Positions 33,370-42,167 of a DNA stretch of 64,000 bases are shown here, piece by piece. The number at the start of each line of letters is the position of its first letter. Positions within the stretch are counted from its first letter, which is position 1. This stretch comes from Streptosporangium carneum (GTDB lineage: Bacteria > Actinomycetota > Actinomycetes > Streptosporangiales > Streptosporangiaceae). A program made the translations under genes and the position numbers. Below the pieces are notes generated by a model that worked only from the letters and a program-made list of their open reading frames with translations, made no database searches and was not told where the DNA came from. The DNA is taken from assembly GCF_027922005.1 (NCBI RefSeq), contig NZ_BSEV01000033.1, positions 1-64,000 on the forward strand, in the 5' to 3' direction.

Positions 33370-36300
33370 TCAGCCGATCGTGGGGACCGACTCGATGAGG
33401 GCCGTCAGGCCGCGTTCGTCGAGGAGGTTGACCGGGCGGACCGTCTCGTTGAGGCGGACGTAGTGGAAGGCGGCGCTGACCTGGTCCAGGGGGACGGCGG
33501 CCAGGTGGGACCAGGCCAGGCGGTAGGCGGCGAGCTGTACGGCCGCCGCGGCCTCGGCCTTCTTTCCCCTGGGACGTTGCCCGGTCTTCCAGTCGACGAC
33601 CTCGTAACCGCCGCCGGGAATCTCGAAGACCGCGTCCATCCGGCCTCTGACCAGCCTGTCGGCGATCATCGTCTCGAACGGGACCTCGATGTCCAGCGGC
33701 TCCCTGCCCGCCCACTCGCTCTCCTCGAAGCGCTCGCGCAACTCCTCGAGATGGGCGTCCGCGACCTCCTCCACGTCGTCGGACGAGCCGGGCAGGTCGA
33801 GCTCGTCGATCAGCCTCTGCTGGCCCCAGCGGGACTCCAGCCAGCTGTGGAAGGAGGTGCCCCTGCGGGCGAGCGGGGCGGGTTTCCTCGGCACGGGGCG
33901 GCGGATCTGGCGGGCCAGGGCCTTCGGGTCGGAGGCCAGGGTGACGAGGGAGGAGACGGTCAGGTGGGTGGGCAGCTCGACCCGGCCGGGACCGCGCCGC
34001 CGGTTCAGCTCCCGCTCCCTGAGCAGCAGCTCGATGTCACGCTCCCAGGCCTTCGCCCGCTCCCTGTCCCAGCCGCGCAGCTCTCCCTGCGCCGTGGACC
34101 ACCCGTCCGCAGGACGCGCCGCCTGCTCTCGACCGTCCGGTTCCTGGGCGTCCGGTTCCTGGGCGTCCCACTGCCGCTCGTCCCGCTCCCGGGCATCCTG
34201 CCGACGTCCGTCCCCCTCCCGAGCGTCAGGGAAGGCGGGAAAGTCGTCGAAGCCCGCCAGGTCCTCGGGCTCCACGAGGTCCTCGAAGTCGCCGAAGTCC
34301 TCGAAGGACTCGAACTCCTCGGGGAAGGGGACGCCCTCGAAGGGCTCGAAGTCCGGGGGGGCGTCGGGGAAGGGGACGTCCTCGTCCTCGGGAACCCCGG
34401 CGACGGAGCCGTCCGCGCCGAGAGCGACCGTGGCGGAGACGTCCGACCGGGAACCCGCCGGGATCGTCCGCCCCGAAGGAGCGGGCCCCGTGGCGGCCAG
34501 GGCGGCGAGGGCGGCCTCGACCATGGTCGCGCCGTCCTGTACGGCCTCGTAGCGCAGCCCGTCGGGGGTCACCGGCCATTCGGACTCGGCGGGGTCGGCC
34601 AGCAGGGGGTTGGTCGCGCCCTCCTCCGCCTCGGGAGCCCAGGTGGACACCCTGCCGCAGGTGTCGCGGATCTCCATCAGGAAGTCGGAGGGCTCAAGGG
34701 GCTTGGACGCGCTGCCCCAGCGGTATCCGGAGGCGATCAGCAGGTAGTGGGCGCGGGTGACGGCGACGTAGGCCAGGCGGCGCTCCTCCATCAGGTCGCG
34801 GTCGCGGCAGCGCTCGTCGAACTCGCCCAGCTCGTCCTTGGAGAGCCCGGCCAGCTCGGGCAGGTCGGAGGCGTCGCCGCGCAGCGGGTAGGGCAGCTTG
34901 CGCGCGTTCTCCGTCCACTTGGGGCTGACGGCGGGCCTGGCCGGGAACATCGTGCCGACGGTCAGCGTCCCCGCCTTCGACAGCGCCTGGGACATGCCGG
35001 GCACCACGACGACCGGCCACTCCAGGCCCTTCGAGGCGTGGATGGTCATCAGCTTTACGCTGTTGCTCTCGCCGACCCGGCCCGCGTCGAGACCGTTCTC
35101 CTCCTCGTCGGCGGCCTTCAGGAACGCCAGGAACGCCCCCAGCGTCGGATCCTCCGAGTCTCCGGCGAACCTGGCCGCGGCGTCCAGGAAGGCGTCGAGG
35201 TCCGCCCGCGCGGCGAACACGCCGACGGCCGTCCCCCTGGCCGCGACCTCGATGTCCAGGCCGAGCCTGCGCTCGATCTCGGTGATCAGGTCGGGGAGCG
35301 GCTGCCCGGTGTGGGCGCGCAAAGTCCGAAGCTCCTGGGCCAGGGCGAGCAGGCGCACCCTGGCGAGGGAGGAGAACAGGTCCTGCCACTCGGGGCGGTC
35401 CGGCAGCTCGTCGAGGGCGTCGACCAGGCTGCCGCGCTCCTCCGCCATGTCCGCCACGACCTGGTCCAGCGGGTCGGCCACGACGGAGGGCCCCTCGCGG
35501 TGTTCCCTGTTCAGGTCGCGGGCCCGCTCCCCCAGCTCCTTCAGGTCGGCGGGGCCGATCCGCCAGCGGGGGCCTGACAGCAGTCTGACGAGGGCGTCTC
35601 CGGCCGTCGGGTCGTAGATCACCCGCAGTGTCGCGACGATGTCCGCGACCTCCGGCACGGTCAGCAGTCCGCCGAGCCCGACGACCTCGACGGGGATGCC
35701 CCTCGCCTCGAGGGCCCTGCGCAGCGCGGGGAACTGCGACCGTTTGCGCGCCAGGATCGCCACGTCGTGGGGCTGCAGGCACTGGGGGCCGCCCCAGGAG
35801 CTCTGCTTGGCCTTCTTGCGCTCTCCGTCGCCCCACGGAAGGCCGTCGGGGGCGCTCTCGCTCCCCAGCAGTCTGCCGACGCCGTCCGCGACCCACTCCG
35901 CCTCGTCGTCGGCGGTCTCGTGGAAGGCGCACACCACCCGGCCCCGCTCGACGCGGTTGCCCCCCGGCACCAGCACCGGCACCTCCCTGGCCTCCAGGCG
36001 CAGCGGGATCTGCACCCTGGCCGCGACGTCGAGGACGGCGTCGCCGTTGCGGAAGCTGACCGACAGGCGGCGGACCGGGGCGGTCTCCCCCGAGGGGGTC
36101 CTGAAGTCGCGGGGAAAGCGGGTGAGGTTGCCGGAGGACGCGCCGCGCCAGCCGTAGATGGACTGGCAGGGGTCGCCGACGGCGGTCACCGGGTGGCCGC
36201 CGCCGAACAGCGAGCGGAGCAGGACGAGCTGGGCGTGGCTGGTGTCCTGGTACTCGTCAAGCAGGACGACGGCGAAGCGGCCCCGCTCGATCTCCCCGAC

Positions 36301-37056
36301 TTCGGCGTGCCTGGCGGCGATGCGGGCGGCCAGCGCCATCTGGTCGCCGTGGTCGACGACCTCGCGGCCGCGCTTGAGCCGTTCGTAGGCCTCGACCAGC
36401 GGCAGCAGCTGCTCCCTGGCCCGCTGCGTGGCCAGGGGTCTGCGCTGGAGCTGGACGGGCGTTCCCGGGAGCTCGGCGTACCGTTCGGCGAGCCAGGCGC
36501 CGACCTCCCGCACCTCCTGCGGGGTGCGCAGGTGCTCGGCCAGCTCTCCGGCCAGTTCGAGCACGGCGCGGGTGACGGTGGCCGGTCCCCACTCGATCTG
36601 CTCCATCGGCCCGTCGTAGCCGCTGACGACCCGTCCCGCGAGCTGCCACGAGACCGCGGGGCTGACCAGGCGCATGGTGGGCTCCAGCGCCTCCCGCAGG
36701 GCGTGCTCGGTGACCAGCCTGGCCGCGTACGCGTGGTAGGTCGAGATGGTCGGCTCGCCCTCCAGCAGCTCGGCGGGGACCTGCTCGGCGGCGACCAGGC
36801 CGTTGAGCCGCTCGCGGACACGGATCGCCAGCTCTCCGGCGGCCTTCCTGGTGAAGGTCAGGCCGAGCACCTGTTCGGGGCGGACCAGGCCGTTGGCCAC
36901 CAGCCAGACGACCCGCCCCGCCATGGTCTCGCTCTTGCCCGACCCGGCTCCGGCGACCACGACCATCGGTTCGAGGCCGGCCTCGATCACCTCGGCCTGC
37001 TCGGGGGTGGGGGGGAGGATGCCCAGCTTGGCGGCGAGCTGGATCGGGCTCAGCAC
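33370..37056 (-). CDS. adnB: AdnB: helicase-nuclease subunit of AdnAB
   Basis: A 1228-residue protein. An N-terminal UvrD-like motor has Walker A AGAGSGKSE (35-43), 'LLDEYQDTSHAQ' and 'VGDPCQSIYGWRG'. A C-terminal RecB-type nuclease has 'YEVVDWKTGQ' and 'QLAAYRLAW'. Between them lies a 100-residue acidic, Phe/Pro/Glu-rich segment (about 885-985) followed by QEPD-type repeats. AdnAB is the actinobacterial double-strand-break end-resection machine. Start GTG 37056 overlaps adnA by 7 bp. Compared with about 1095 residues in mycobacterial AdnB, this one is longer because of the insertion. Confidence 0.92.
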   Translation of the reverse strand: MLSPIQLAAKLGILPPTPEQAEVIEAGLEPMVVVAGAGSGKSETMAGRVVWLVANGLVRPEQVLGLTFTRKAAGELAIRVRERLNGLVAAEQVPAELLEGEPTISTYHAYAARLVTEHALREALEPTMRLVSPAVSWQLAGRVVSGYDGPMEQIEWGPATVTRAVLELAGELAEHLRTPQEVREVGAWLAERYAELPGTPVQLQRRPLATQRAREQLLPLVEAYERLKRGREVVDHGDQMALAARIAARHAEVGEIERGRFAVVLLDEYQDTSHAQLVLLRSLFGGGHPVTAVGDPCQSIYGWRGASSGNLTRFPRDFRTPSGETAPVRRLSVSFRNGDAVLDVAARVQIPLRLEAREVPVLVPGGNRVERGRVVCAFHETADDEAEWVADGVGRLLGSESAPDGLPWGDGERKKAKQSSWGGPQCLQPHDVAILARKRSQFPALRRALEARGIPVEVVGLGGLLTVPEVADIVATLRVIYDPTAGDALVRLLSGPRWRIGPADLKELGERARDLNREHREGPSVVADPLDQVVADMAEERGSLVDALDELPDRPEWQDLFSSLARVRLLALAQELRTLRAHTGQPLPDLITEIERRLGLDIEVAARGTAVGVFAARADLDAFLDAAARFAGDSEDPTLGAFLAFLKAADEEENGLDAGRVGESNSVKLMTIHASKGLEWPVVVVPGMSQALSKAGTLTVGTMFPARPAVSPKWTENARKLPYPLRGDASDLPELAGLSKDELGEFDERCRDRDLMEERRLAYVAVTRAHYLLIASGYRWGSASKPLEPSDFLMEIRDTCGRVSTWAPEAEEGATNPLLADPAESEWPVTPDGLRYEAVQDGATMVEAALAALAATGPAPSGRTIPAGSRSDVSATVALGADGSVAGVPEDEDVPFPDAPPDFEPFEGVPFPEEFESFEDFGDFEDLVEPEDLAGFDDFPAFPDAREGDGRRQDARERDERQWDAQEPDAQEPDGREQAARPADGWSTAQGELRGWDRERAKAWERDIELLLRERELNRRRGPGRVELPTHLTVSSLVTLASDPKALARQIRRPVPRKPAPLARRGTSFHSWLESRWGQQRLIDELDLPGSSDDVEEVADAHLEELRERFEESEWAGREPLDIEVPFETMIADRLVRGRMDAVFEIPGGGYEVVDWKTGQRPRGKKAEAAAAVQLAAYRLAWSHLAAVPLDQVSAAFHYVRLNETVRPVNLLDERGLTALIESVPTIG

Positions 37057-40000
37057 ACCTGGTCTCCGTTCTTGCTGACCGGGCAGCTCGCCCGCACGGC
37101 GCAGGTGCGGCAGCCGTCGTTGACCTTGGCCTGGAAGAACGGCCCCGACATGCCGATCGCCACGGTGTCGACCATGTCGCGGGCCCAGCCCGGCTCCGCG
37201 TCCTCGGACAGGGGCGTCTGGATCTGCTCCTTGGCGTTCTTCTTGCCCGAGGCGTCGCCCACCTGGACCAGCGCCGCGCCGCCGGGCTCGGTCATCCCGT
37301 GCCGCTCGAAGGCGCCGAGAAGCGCGGCGAGCTGGTACACGCCGAGCTGGGGGTGGCGGTCGAGGTCGACGTCCTTGGGGCCGTTCTTGCCGGTCTTGAT
37401 GTCGATGATCACCGCTCGGCCCTCGCCGTCGCGCTCGACCCGGTCGACCCGCCCCTTGATCTGCACGCCCTCGGAGACCATGGCGGTGAACGCCTCCTCC
37501 AGGCCGACCAGCTCCCTGGGGTTCTCCTGGTGCCAGCGGACGAACTTGGAGATCATCTCCTCGGCGACCTTGCGCTGCTTGCGGTTGTACCAGGCGCCGC
37601 CGAAGTCCAGCTCGTGCCAGACGTCGTCGAGGCGCTTGCCGAGCGTCTCCTCGGTCGGCATGCCGGTCGCGGCGAGCACGGCCAGCGCGTGGATGACCGT
37701 GCCGAGCCCCCTGGCGACGTCGGTGCCGCCCGCTCCGACGGAGGTCTCAAGCAGCCAGCGCAGGCCGCACTTGCTGAAGCTCTCGACCGCGGAGGGCGAG
37801 ATCCGCACGATGTCGTCGGGCCAGCTCAGCGGGCGGTCGTCGGAGATCGGCGTCAGGGCGTACCAGTCGTTGGGGTGGGCGCCCGGCACCCCGGCCGCGG
37901 CGAGCCTGGCCAGGTGCGCGGCGGCGGCCCTGCGGAGCGGGTCGGGCCTGGTCGGGTCGGTGACGGCCGAACGCAGGTCGGCGACCAGGGCGGACATGCT
38001 CAGCCAGCGGGAGCGCTCGTCGATGGCCGTCTCCCCGGTCTCGCCGGGGGCCAGCTCGGCGAGGAACCTGGAGGGCCGCTCCTCGGTGTCCTCGCCGCCG
38101 ACCGCCGTGACGACCAGCCTGCTCCTCGCCCTGGTGGCCGCGACGTAGAACAGGCGGCGCTCCTCGGCCAGGAGCTGGGAGGCGAGCGCGGCGGAGACGG
38201 CCGCGGGGTTCTCGTGCTCCGAACCCGCCGCCCTGGCGACCATGTCGTCGGTGCTGAGGATCGACCCGCGCAACCGCAGGTCGGGCCACGCCCCCTCCTG
38301 AACCCCGGCGACGACGACCACGTCCCACTCAAGGCCCTTCGAGCGGTGAGCCGTCATGATGCGCACCGACTCGCTGTCGGGGGCGCGTTCGGCGAGGGAG
38401 TCGCCGGGGATCTCCTGGGCGACCAGGTCCTCGACGAACACCTCGACGCCCGCGTGCGGCAGCCGGTCGACGAACCTGGCCGCGTGGTCGAACAGCGCGA
38501 CCACCGCGTCGAGGTCGCGGTCGGCCATCGTGCCCCGGAAACCTCCGGAGACGCTCGTCTCCGTCCACTTGTCGGCCAGTCCCGTGGCGTTCCAGACGCC
38601 CCAGAGCACGTCCTCCGCGGTTCCGCCGCGCCGTACGGCCTCGGCGGCGCCCGCGATGAGCCGGGCGAGCCTTTCCGCGGGGAACGCCACGTGCGGCTCG
38701 ACGCGGACCAGCTCCCGTTCGTCCTTCAACGCGGCGACCAGCAGCTCCCCCGAGGAACGCGGTCCCGAGGCGTCGCGCTCGCCCGTGTGGTCGGCCGTCT
38801 CGCGTTCGAGGTCGCGCTCGTCGGGGTGCGTCATGGCCTCGTGCTCGGCGATGCGCAGGGCTCTGCGCAGGCGTCGCACGCCGATCATGTCGGTGCCGCC
38901 GAGGGCCCCGGTCAGCAGCTCCTCCGCCATCGCCTCGTCGAGGTCCTCCGGGTGGAGGGCGACCTGGATCAACCTGATCAGGGGCCGGACCCCCGGCTCC
39001 TGGAACAGCGGCAGCTCACCGCCGCCGACCACGACCGGCACCCCGGCCGTGACGAGGGCCCGGCGCAGCAGCGGCACCTGACGCGTGGCGGAGCGCACCA
39101 GCACGGCCATGCGCGACCAGGGGACGCCGTCGAGCAGGTGGGCCCTGCGCAGCGTGTCGGCCACGAGCGCCGCCTCCTGGGCGGCCCCGTCGGTCACCAG
39201 CACCCGCACGTCGCCGGGGTCGGCCTCGGGGAGGGCCTTCAGCTCGCGGTGCGCCGCGCCGCCTCCCGGAGGCGCGGGAAGGCGGGCGGTGACGCGTCTG
39301 GTGGCCCGCAGAAGCTCCTGGCCGCTGCGGCGGCAGACGCGCAGGGCGATGACGGGCGCCTTCTCGCCGTCGGCGGTGCGGAACCTGTCGGGGAACTCCA
39401 TGATCCCGCGCACGTCCGCGCCGCGGAACCCGTAGATCGACTGGTCGGGGTCGCCGACCACGACGAGGTCGCGTCCCTCCCCGGCGAGCTGCTGGAGCAG
39501 GAACTCCTGGGAGGGGTCGGTGTCCTGGTACTCGTCGACGAAGACGGCGTCGTAGGCGGCGCGCTCGCGCAGCCGTACCTGGGGGTCGGTGAGCAGGCCC
39601 GCGGCGGCGCGGATCAGCTCCGAGTAGTCGAGCACCGGCTCCAGGTCGAGGTCGAACCTGGCCTGGTAGCGGTCGGCGAACCGGCCCGCGGCCACCCAGT
39701 CGGCGCGGCCGTGCGTGCGGCCCAGCTCGACCAGGTCGGCGCCGTCGAGACCGCGCTCGGCGGCGCGGGCCGTGAAGTCGCGGAGCTCCTGGGCGAAGCC
39801 CCTGGTCTTGAGCGCCTCGCGCATGTCCTCGGGCCACAGGGGCGCGCCGTCCTCCAGCTCGCCGTGGAGCAGGCGGCGGACCTCGAGGAGCTGCTCGGGC
39901 GCGGTCAGCACCCGGGGCGGGACGCCTCCCGCCAGGACGGCCTCGCGGCGCAGCAGCGCGTAGGCGTAGCTGTGGAAGGTGAGCGCGAGGGGGGTGCGGG

Positions 40001-40280
40001 TGGTGCGGCGCATCCGCCCCGTGATGCGCTCGCGCAGCTCCTCGGCGGCCTTGCGGCTGTAGGTGAGGACGAGCACCCGCTCGGGGTCCACGCCCCGGCG
40101 CTCGACGCGGTCCACCACGCTCTCCACGATCGTGGTGGTCTTGCCGGTGCCCGGTCCCGCCAGGACGAGCAACGGGCCGTCCCCGTGGGCGACGACAGCC
40201 CGTTGGTGCTCGTCAAGCACGGGGGCAACAGCCCTCCCCGCACCCTCACGACGCACCAGCCGCCAGCCTTGACCACTCAC
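37050..40280 (-). CDS. adnA: AdnA: helicase-nuclease subunit of AdnAB
   Basis: A 1076-residue protein. The helicase motifs are GPGTGKTT (42-49), 'VFVDEYQDTDPSQ' and 'VVGDPDQSIYGFRG'. A C-terminal nuclease domain has 'IIDIKTGKNG'. It also has the Fe-S ligands: a Cys in SKCGLRW and the C-terminal CRTCAVRASC cluster. Together these four Cys are expected to hold a [4Fe-4S] cluster as in AddB-like nucleases. Motor motifs I-III look intact here, although mycobacterial AdnA is described as having a vestigial motor. Start at GTG 40280. It is the first gene of the adnA-adnB pair and is convergent to nothing nearby; the 381-bp upstream gap separates it from the ArsR operon. Confidence 0.92.
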   Translation of the reverse strand: MSGQGWRLVRREGAGRAVAPVLDEHQRAVVAHGDGPLLVLAGPGTGKTTTIVESVVDRVERRGVDPERVLVLTYSRKAAEELRERITGRMRRTTRTPLALTFHSYAYALLRREAVLAGGVPPRVLTAPEQLLEVRRLLHGELEDGAPLWPEDMREALKTRGFAQELRDFTARAAERGLDGADLVELGRTHGRADWVAAGRFADRYQARFDLDLEPVLDYSELIRAAAGLLTDPQVRLRERAAYDAVFVDEYQDTDPSQEFLLQQLAGEGRDLVVVGDPDQSIYGFRGADVRGIMEFPDRFRTADGEKAPVIALRVCRRSGQELLRATRRVTARLPAPPGGGAAHRELKALPEADPGDVRVLVTDGAAQEAALVADTLRRAHLLDGVPWSRMAVLVRSATRQVPLLRRALVTAGVPVVVGGGELPLFQEPGVRPLIRLIQVALHPEDLDEAMAEELLTGALGGTDMIGVRRLRRALRIAEHEAMTHPDERDLERETADHTGERDASGPRSSGELLVAALKDERELVRVEPHVAFPAERLARLIAGAAEAVRRGGTAEDVLWGVWNATGLADKWTETSVSGGFRGTMADRDLDAVVALFDHAARFVDRLPHAGVEVFVEDLVAQEIPGDSLAERAPDSESVRIMTAHRSKGLEWDVVVVAGVQEGAWPDLRLRGSILSTDDMVARAAGSEHENPAAVSAALASQLLAEERRLFYVAATRARSRLVVTAVGGEDTEERPSRFLAELAPGETGETAIDERSRWLSMSALVADLRSAVTDPTRPDPLRRAAAAHLARLAAAGVPGAHPNDWYALTPISDDRPLSWPDDIVRISPSAVESFSKCGLRWLLETSVGAGGTDVARGLGTVIHALAVLAATGMPTEETLGKRLDDVWHELDFGGAWYNRKQRKVAEEMISKFVRWHQENPRELVGLEEAFTAMVSEGVQIKGRVDRVERDGEGRAVIIDIKTGKNGPKDVDLDRHPQLGVYQLAALLGAFERHGMTEPGGAALVQVGDASGKKNAKEQIQTPLSEDAEPGWARDMVDTVAIGMSGPFFQAKVNDGCRTCAVRASCPVSKNGDQVC

Positions 40281-40598
40281 AACTCGTCATTCCACCAGAT
40301 CCCAGGCGATGATCGTGCCGAGTCAGGCAGTACGACATGCCACACCTCGGTCCGGACAGCCGAAAACCGACATTCACCGCACCGATGACGTGCCCATTCG
40401 CCCTGGAGTCCCGATCCGAGCCGACGAAGGTCGTCCGCGAGCGGGCCTCGCCTCATCTCCGCGCTCGGCGCGTCCCAGGCTCGGGCTTGGGCACGCGGTC
40501 ACCGCAGGGGTCCGGGTCGCACCCGATCATCGGCGTGTACGGCGGAAGGTCCCGTCCGCACGGCGGGAGGTCCCGCCGCACGGCACACGATCACGCCC
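40281..40598. other. Intergenic region upstream of ArsR operon and adnA
   Basis: This divergent gap holds no credible gene. Short ORFs in it lack codon bias. A direct repeat of about 20 bp, 'GGCGGAAGGTCCCGTCCGCAC' versus 'GGCGGGAGGTCCCGCCGCAC', lies at 40541-40582 close to the ArsR promoter. Confidence 0.5.
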
Positions 40599-40639
40599 TT
40601 GACAGACCCCGGACCCACCACATATAAAACCAACTGGTT
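40599..40639 (+). promoter_or_regulatory. ArsR operon promoter with overlapping operator
   Basis: TTGACA (40599-40604) and TATAAA (40623-40628) are 18 bp apart, close to consensus. The palindrome AACCA-AC-TGGTT (40628-40639) overlaps the 3' end of the -10 and the transcription start. That placement is typical of a repressor operator, so the ArsR gene probably represses its own operon. Confidence 0.7.
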
Positions 40640-40661
40640 ATAGAACCGAAAGGTAATCAAT

Positions 40662-41003
40662 GTGAGTGTCGATGTCCTCGACGCGACGTTCGCCGCGCTG
40701 GCCGACCCGACCCGGCGGGCCATCCTGGCCCGGCTGGCCGAGGGCGAGGCCACGGTGACCGAGCTGGCCGCGCCGTTCGCGATGTCCCAACCGGCCGTCT
40801 CCAAGCACCTGAGGGTGCTGGAGCACGCCGGTCTGATCTCCCGCGGGCGCGACGCGCAGCGCAGGCCGTGCCGGCTTGAGGCCGCCCGGCTCAAGAACGC
40901 CATGGACTGGCTGGCCGACTACCGCGGCTACTGGGAGGAGAGCTACCAGCGCCTGGACGACCTGCTCGGCGAGCTCGACGCCGGACAGGAGGAGGCTCCG
41001 TGA
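40662..41003 (+). CDS. ArsR-family repressor
   Basis: A 113-residue winged-helix regulator. The DNA-recognition helix is visible in 'MSQPAVSKHLRVLE', with the wing 'RDAQRRPCRLE'. There are no obvious metal-binding Cys pairs; the single Cys is in the wing. GTG 40662 is preceded by GAAAGG. Its gene overlaps the SRPBCC gene by 4 bp, and its promoter contains a palindrome suited to autorepression. This ArsR-SRPBCC pair is common in actinomycetes and usually linked to small-molecule or stress sensing. Confidence 0.87.
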   Translation: MSVDVLDATFAALADPTRRAILARLAEGEATVTELAAPFAMSQPAVSKHLRVLEHAGLISRGRDAQRRPCRLEAARLKNAMDWLADYRGYWEESYQRLDDLLGELDAGQEEAP

Positions 41004-41506
41004 CGCCGCCGCGGCACGACGCCGAGGGCCTGTCGGTGACCGCGCCCTCCGACACGGAGCTCGTGCTGAGCAGGACGTTCTCCGCGCCCCGCGCGCTCGT
41101 CTTCGAGGCGTTCACCCGCCCCGAGCTGCTGCGGCGCTGGCACGGCGCGCGCGGCTGGCACCTCGTCGTCTGCGAGGTCGACCTGCGCCCGGGCGGCGCC
41201 TGGCGTTTCGTCTCGCGAGGCCCAGGCGGCGCCGAGCTGGGCCAGAGCGGGGTGTATCTCGAGGTCGAGGCTCCTGGCAGGCTCGTCCAGACCGAGACCC
41301 ACGACGGCTGGGACGTGGGCGCCGCGCTCGTCACCACCGTCTTCGACGAGGGCGAAGGCCGGACGGCGATGACCGCCACGGTCCGCTACCCGTCGCGCGA
41401 AATCCGCGACAGCGTGCTGCGCACCCCCATGGAGCGCGGTGCGGGCGAGGCGTACGACCGCCTGGCCGAACTGCTCGCGGAAACCCCCCGAACAGAAACC
41501 CCCTGA
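41000..41506 (+). CDS. SRPBCC (AHSA1-like) protein
   Basis: A 168-residue START/Bet v1-type protein. The typical 'RTFSAPRALVFEAFTRPELLRRWHG' opening and 'LRPGGAWRFV' strands are clear. Members of this AHSA1 group bind hydrophobic ligands and are often encoded after an ArsR repressor. GTG 41000 overlaps the arsR stop as GTGA. The stop codon lies inside the first unit of the 15-bp repeat array, so the last residues (PRTETP) derive from it. Confidence 0.85.
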   Translation: MTPPRHDAEGLSVTAPSDTELVLSRTFSAPRALVFEAFTRPELLRRWHGARGWHLVVCEVDLRPGGAWRFVSRGPGGAELGQSGVYLEVEAPGRLVQTETHDGWDVGAALVTTVFDEGEGRTAMTATVRYPSREIRDSVLRTPMERGAGEAYDRLAELLAETPRTETP

Positions 41507-41579
41507 ACGGAAACCTCCTGAACAGGGATCCCCTGAGCGGAGATCCCCAGGACAGGGATCCGTCGGACAGGGATCCCCG
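41490..41579 (+). repeat. Degenerate 15-bp tandem repeat, six units
   Basis: Six 15-bp units related to GAACAGGGATCCCCT run from 41490 to 41579 between the SRPBCC stop and the VOC start. Each unit carries a BamHI-like GGATCC or a variant of it, and units diverge by 2 to 6 bases. Two-thirds of the array is outside any gene. No function is evident; spacing or mRNA structure are possibilities. Confidence 0.75.
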
Positions 41580-41607
41580 CGTCGAAAACCCCGAAAGGAC
41601 AATCCGG

Positions 41608-42069
41608 ATGACCGACTCCCAGCCTGCCCAGGTCCCGGCGGACACGCCCGCGCAGGCGGCCACGCCGCCCGTCCCGCCCGGCACGCTCCTGCTCGAACTC
41701 GTGCCGGTGCCCGTCTCCGACATCGACCGGGCCAAGGCCTTCTACGCCGAACGCCTCGGCTTCACCGTGGACGTCGACGTACAGCCCCAGGAAGGCGTTC
41801 GCGTCGTTCAGCTCACCCCGCCGGGCTCGGCCTGCTCGATCACCCTGGCCGAGGGCATCGCGTCCCTCGACATGCCCGTCGGCACGCTGCGCGGCCTGCA
41901 CCTCGTGGTGAGCGACATCGAGGCCGCCCGCGCGACGCTCGTCGAACGCGGCGTGGACGTGGCCCCGGTCGAGGACCTCGGCGGCGTTCACTACGCCCAC
42001 TTCGCCGACCCCGACGGCAACACCTGGACCCTCCAGTACATGCCCTGGCGCGTCGAGAAGAGCACATGA
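41608..42069 (+). CDS. VOC superfamily protein
   Basis: A 153-residue vicinal-oxygen-chelate (glyoxalase/bleomycin-resistance-like) protein. 'VSDIDRAKAFYAERLGF' and 'HFADPDGNTWTLQY' are diagnostic. The N-terminal 25 residues are Ala/Pro-rich and disordered. It is the third gene of the ArsR operon, starting ATG 41608 with GAAAGGAC upstream. It lies about 100 bp downstream of the SRPBCC stop, across the repeat array. The substrate is unknown; a metal-dependent dioxygenase or binding protein is possible. Confidence 0.85.
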   Translation: MTDSQPAQVPADTPAQAATPPVPPGTLLLELVPVPVSDIDRAKAFYAERLGFTVDVDVQPQEGVRVVQLTPPGSACSITLAEGIASLDMPVGTLRGLHLVVSDIEAARATLVERGVDVAPVEDLGGVHYAHFADPDGNTWTLQYMPWRVEKST

Positions 42070-42167
42070 CAGCCCGCGAGCCGTCTTCGCCGCGAGTGAG
42101 CACGCGGTCGCCGCACCGGCGCGGTGTCGACGCCTGACGGTCGTCCCCGCTCGCGTGGGGACGACCG

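Noticed and set aside
37299-40388. 1029-residue plus-strand ORF over adnA
   Set aside because: Antisense mirror ORF of a GC-rich gene; the minus strand shows recognisable helicase and nuclease motifs.
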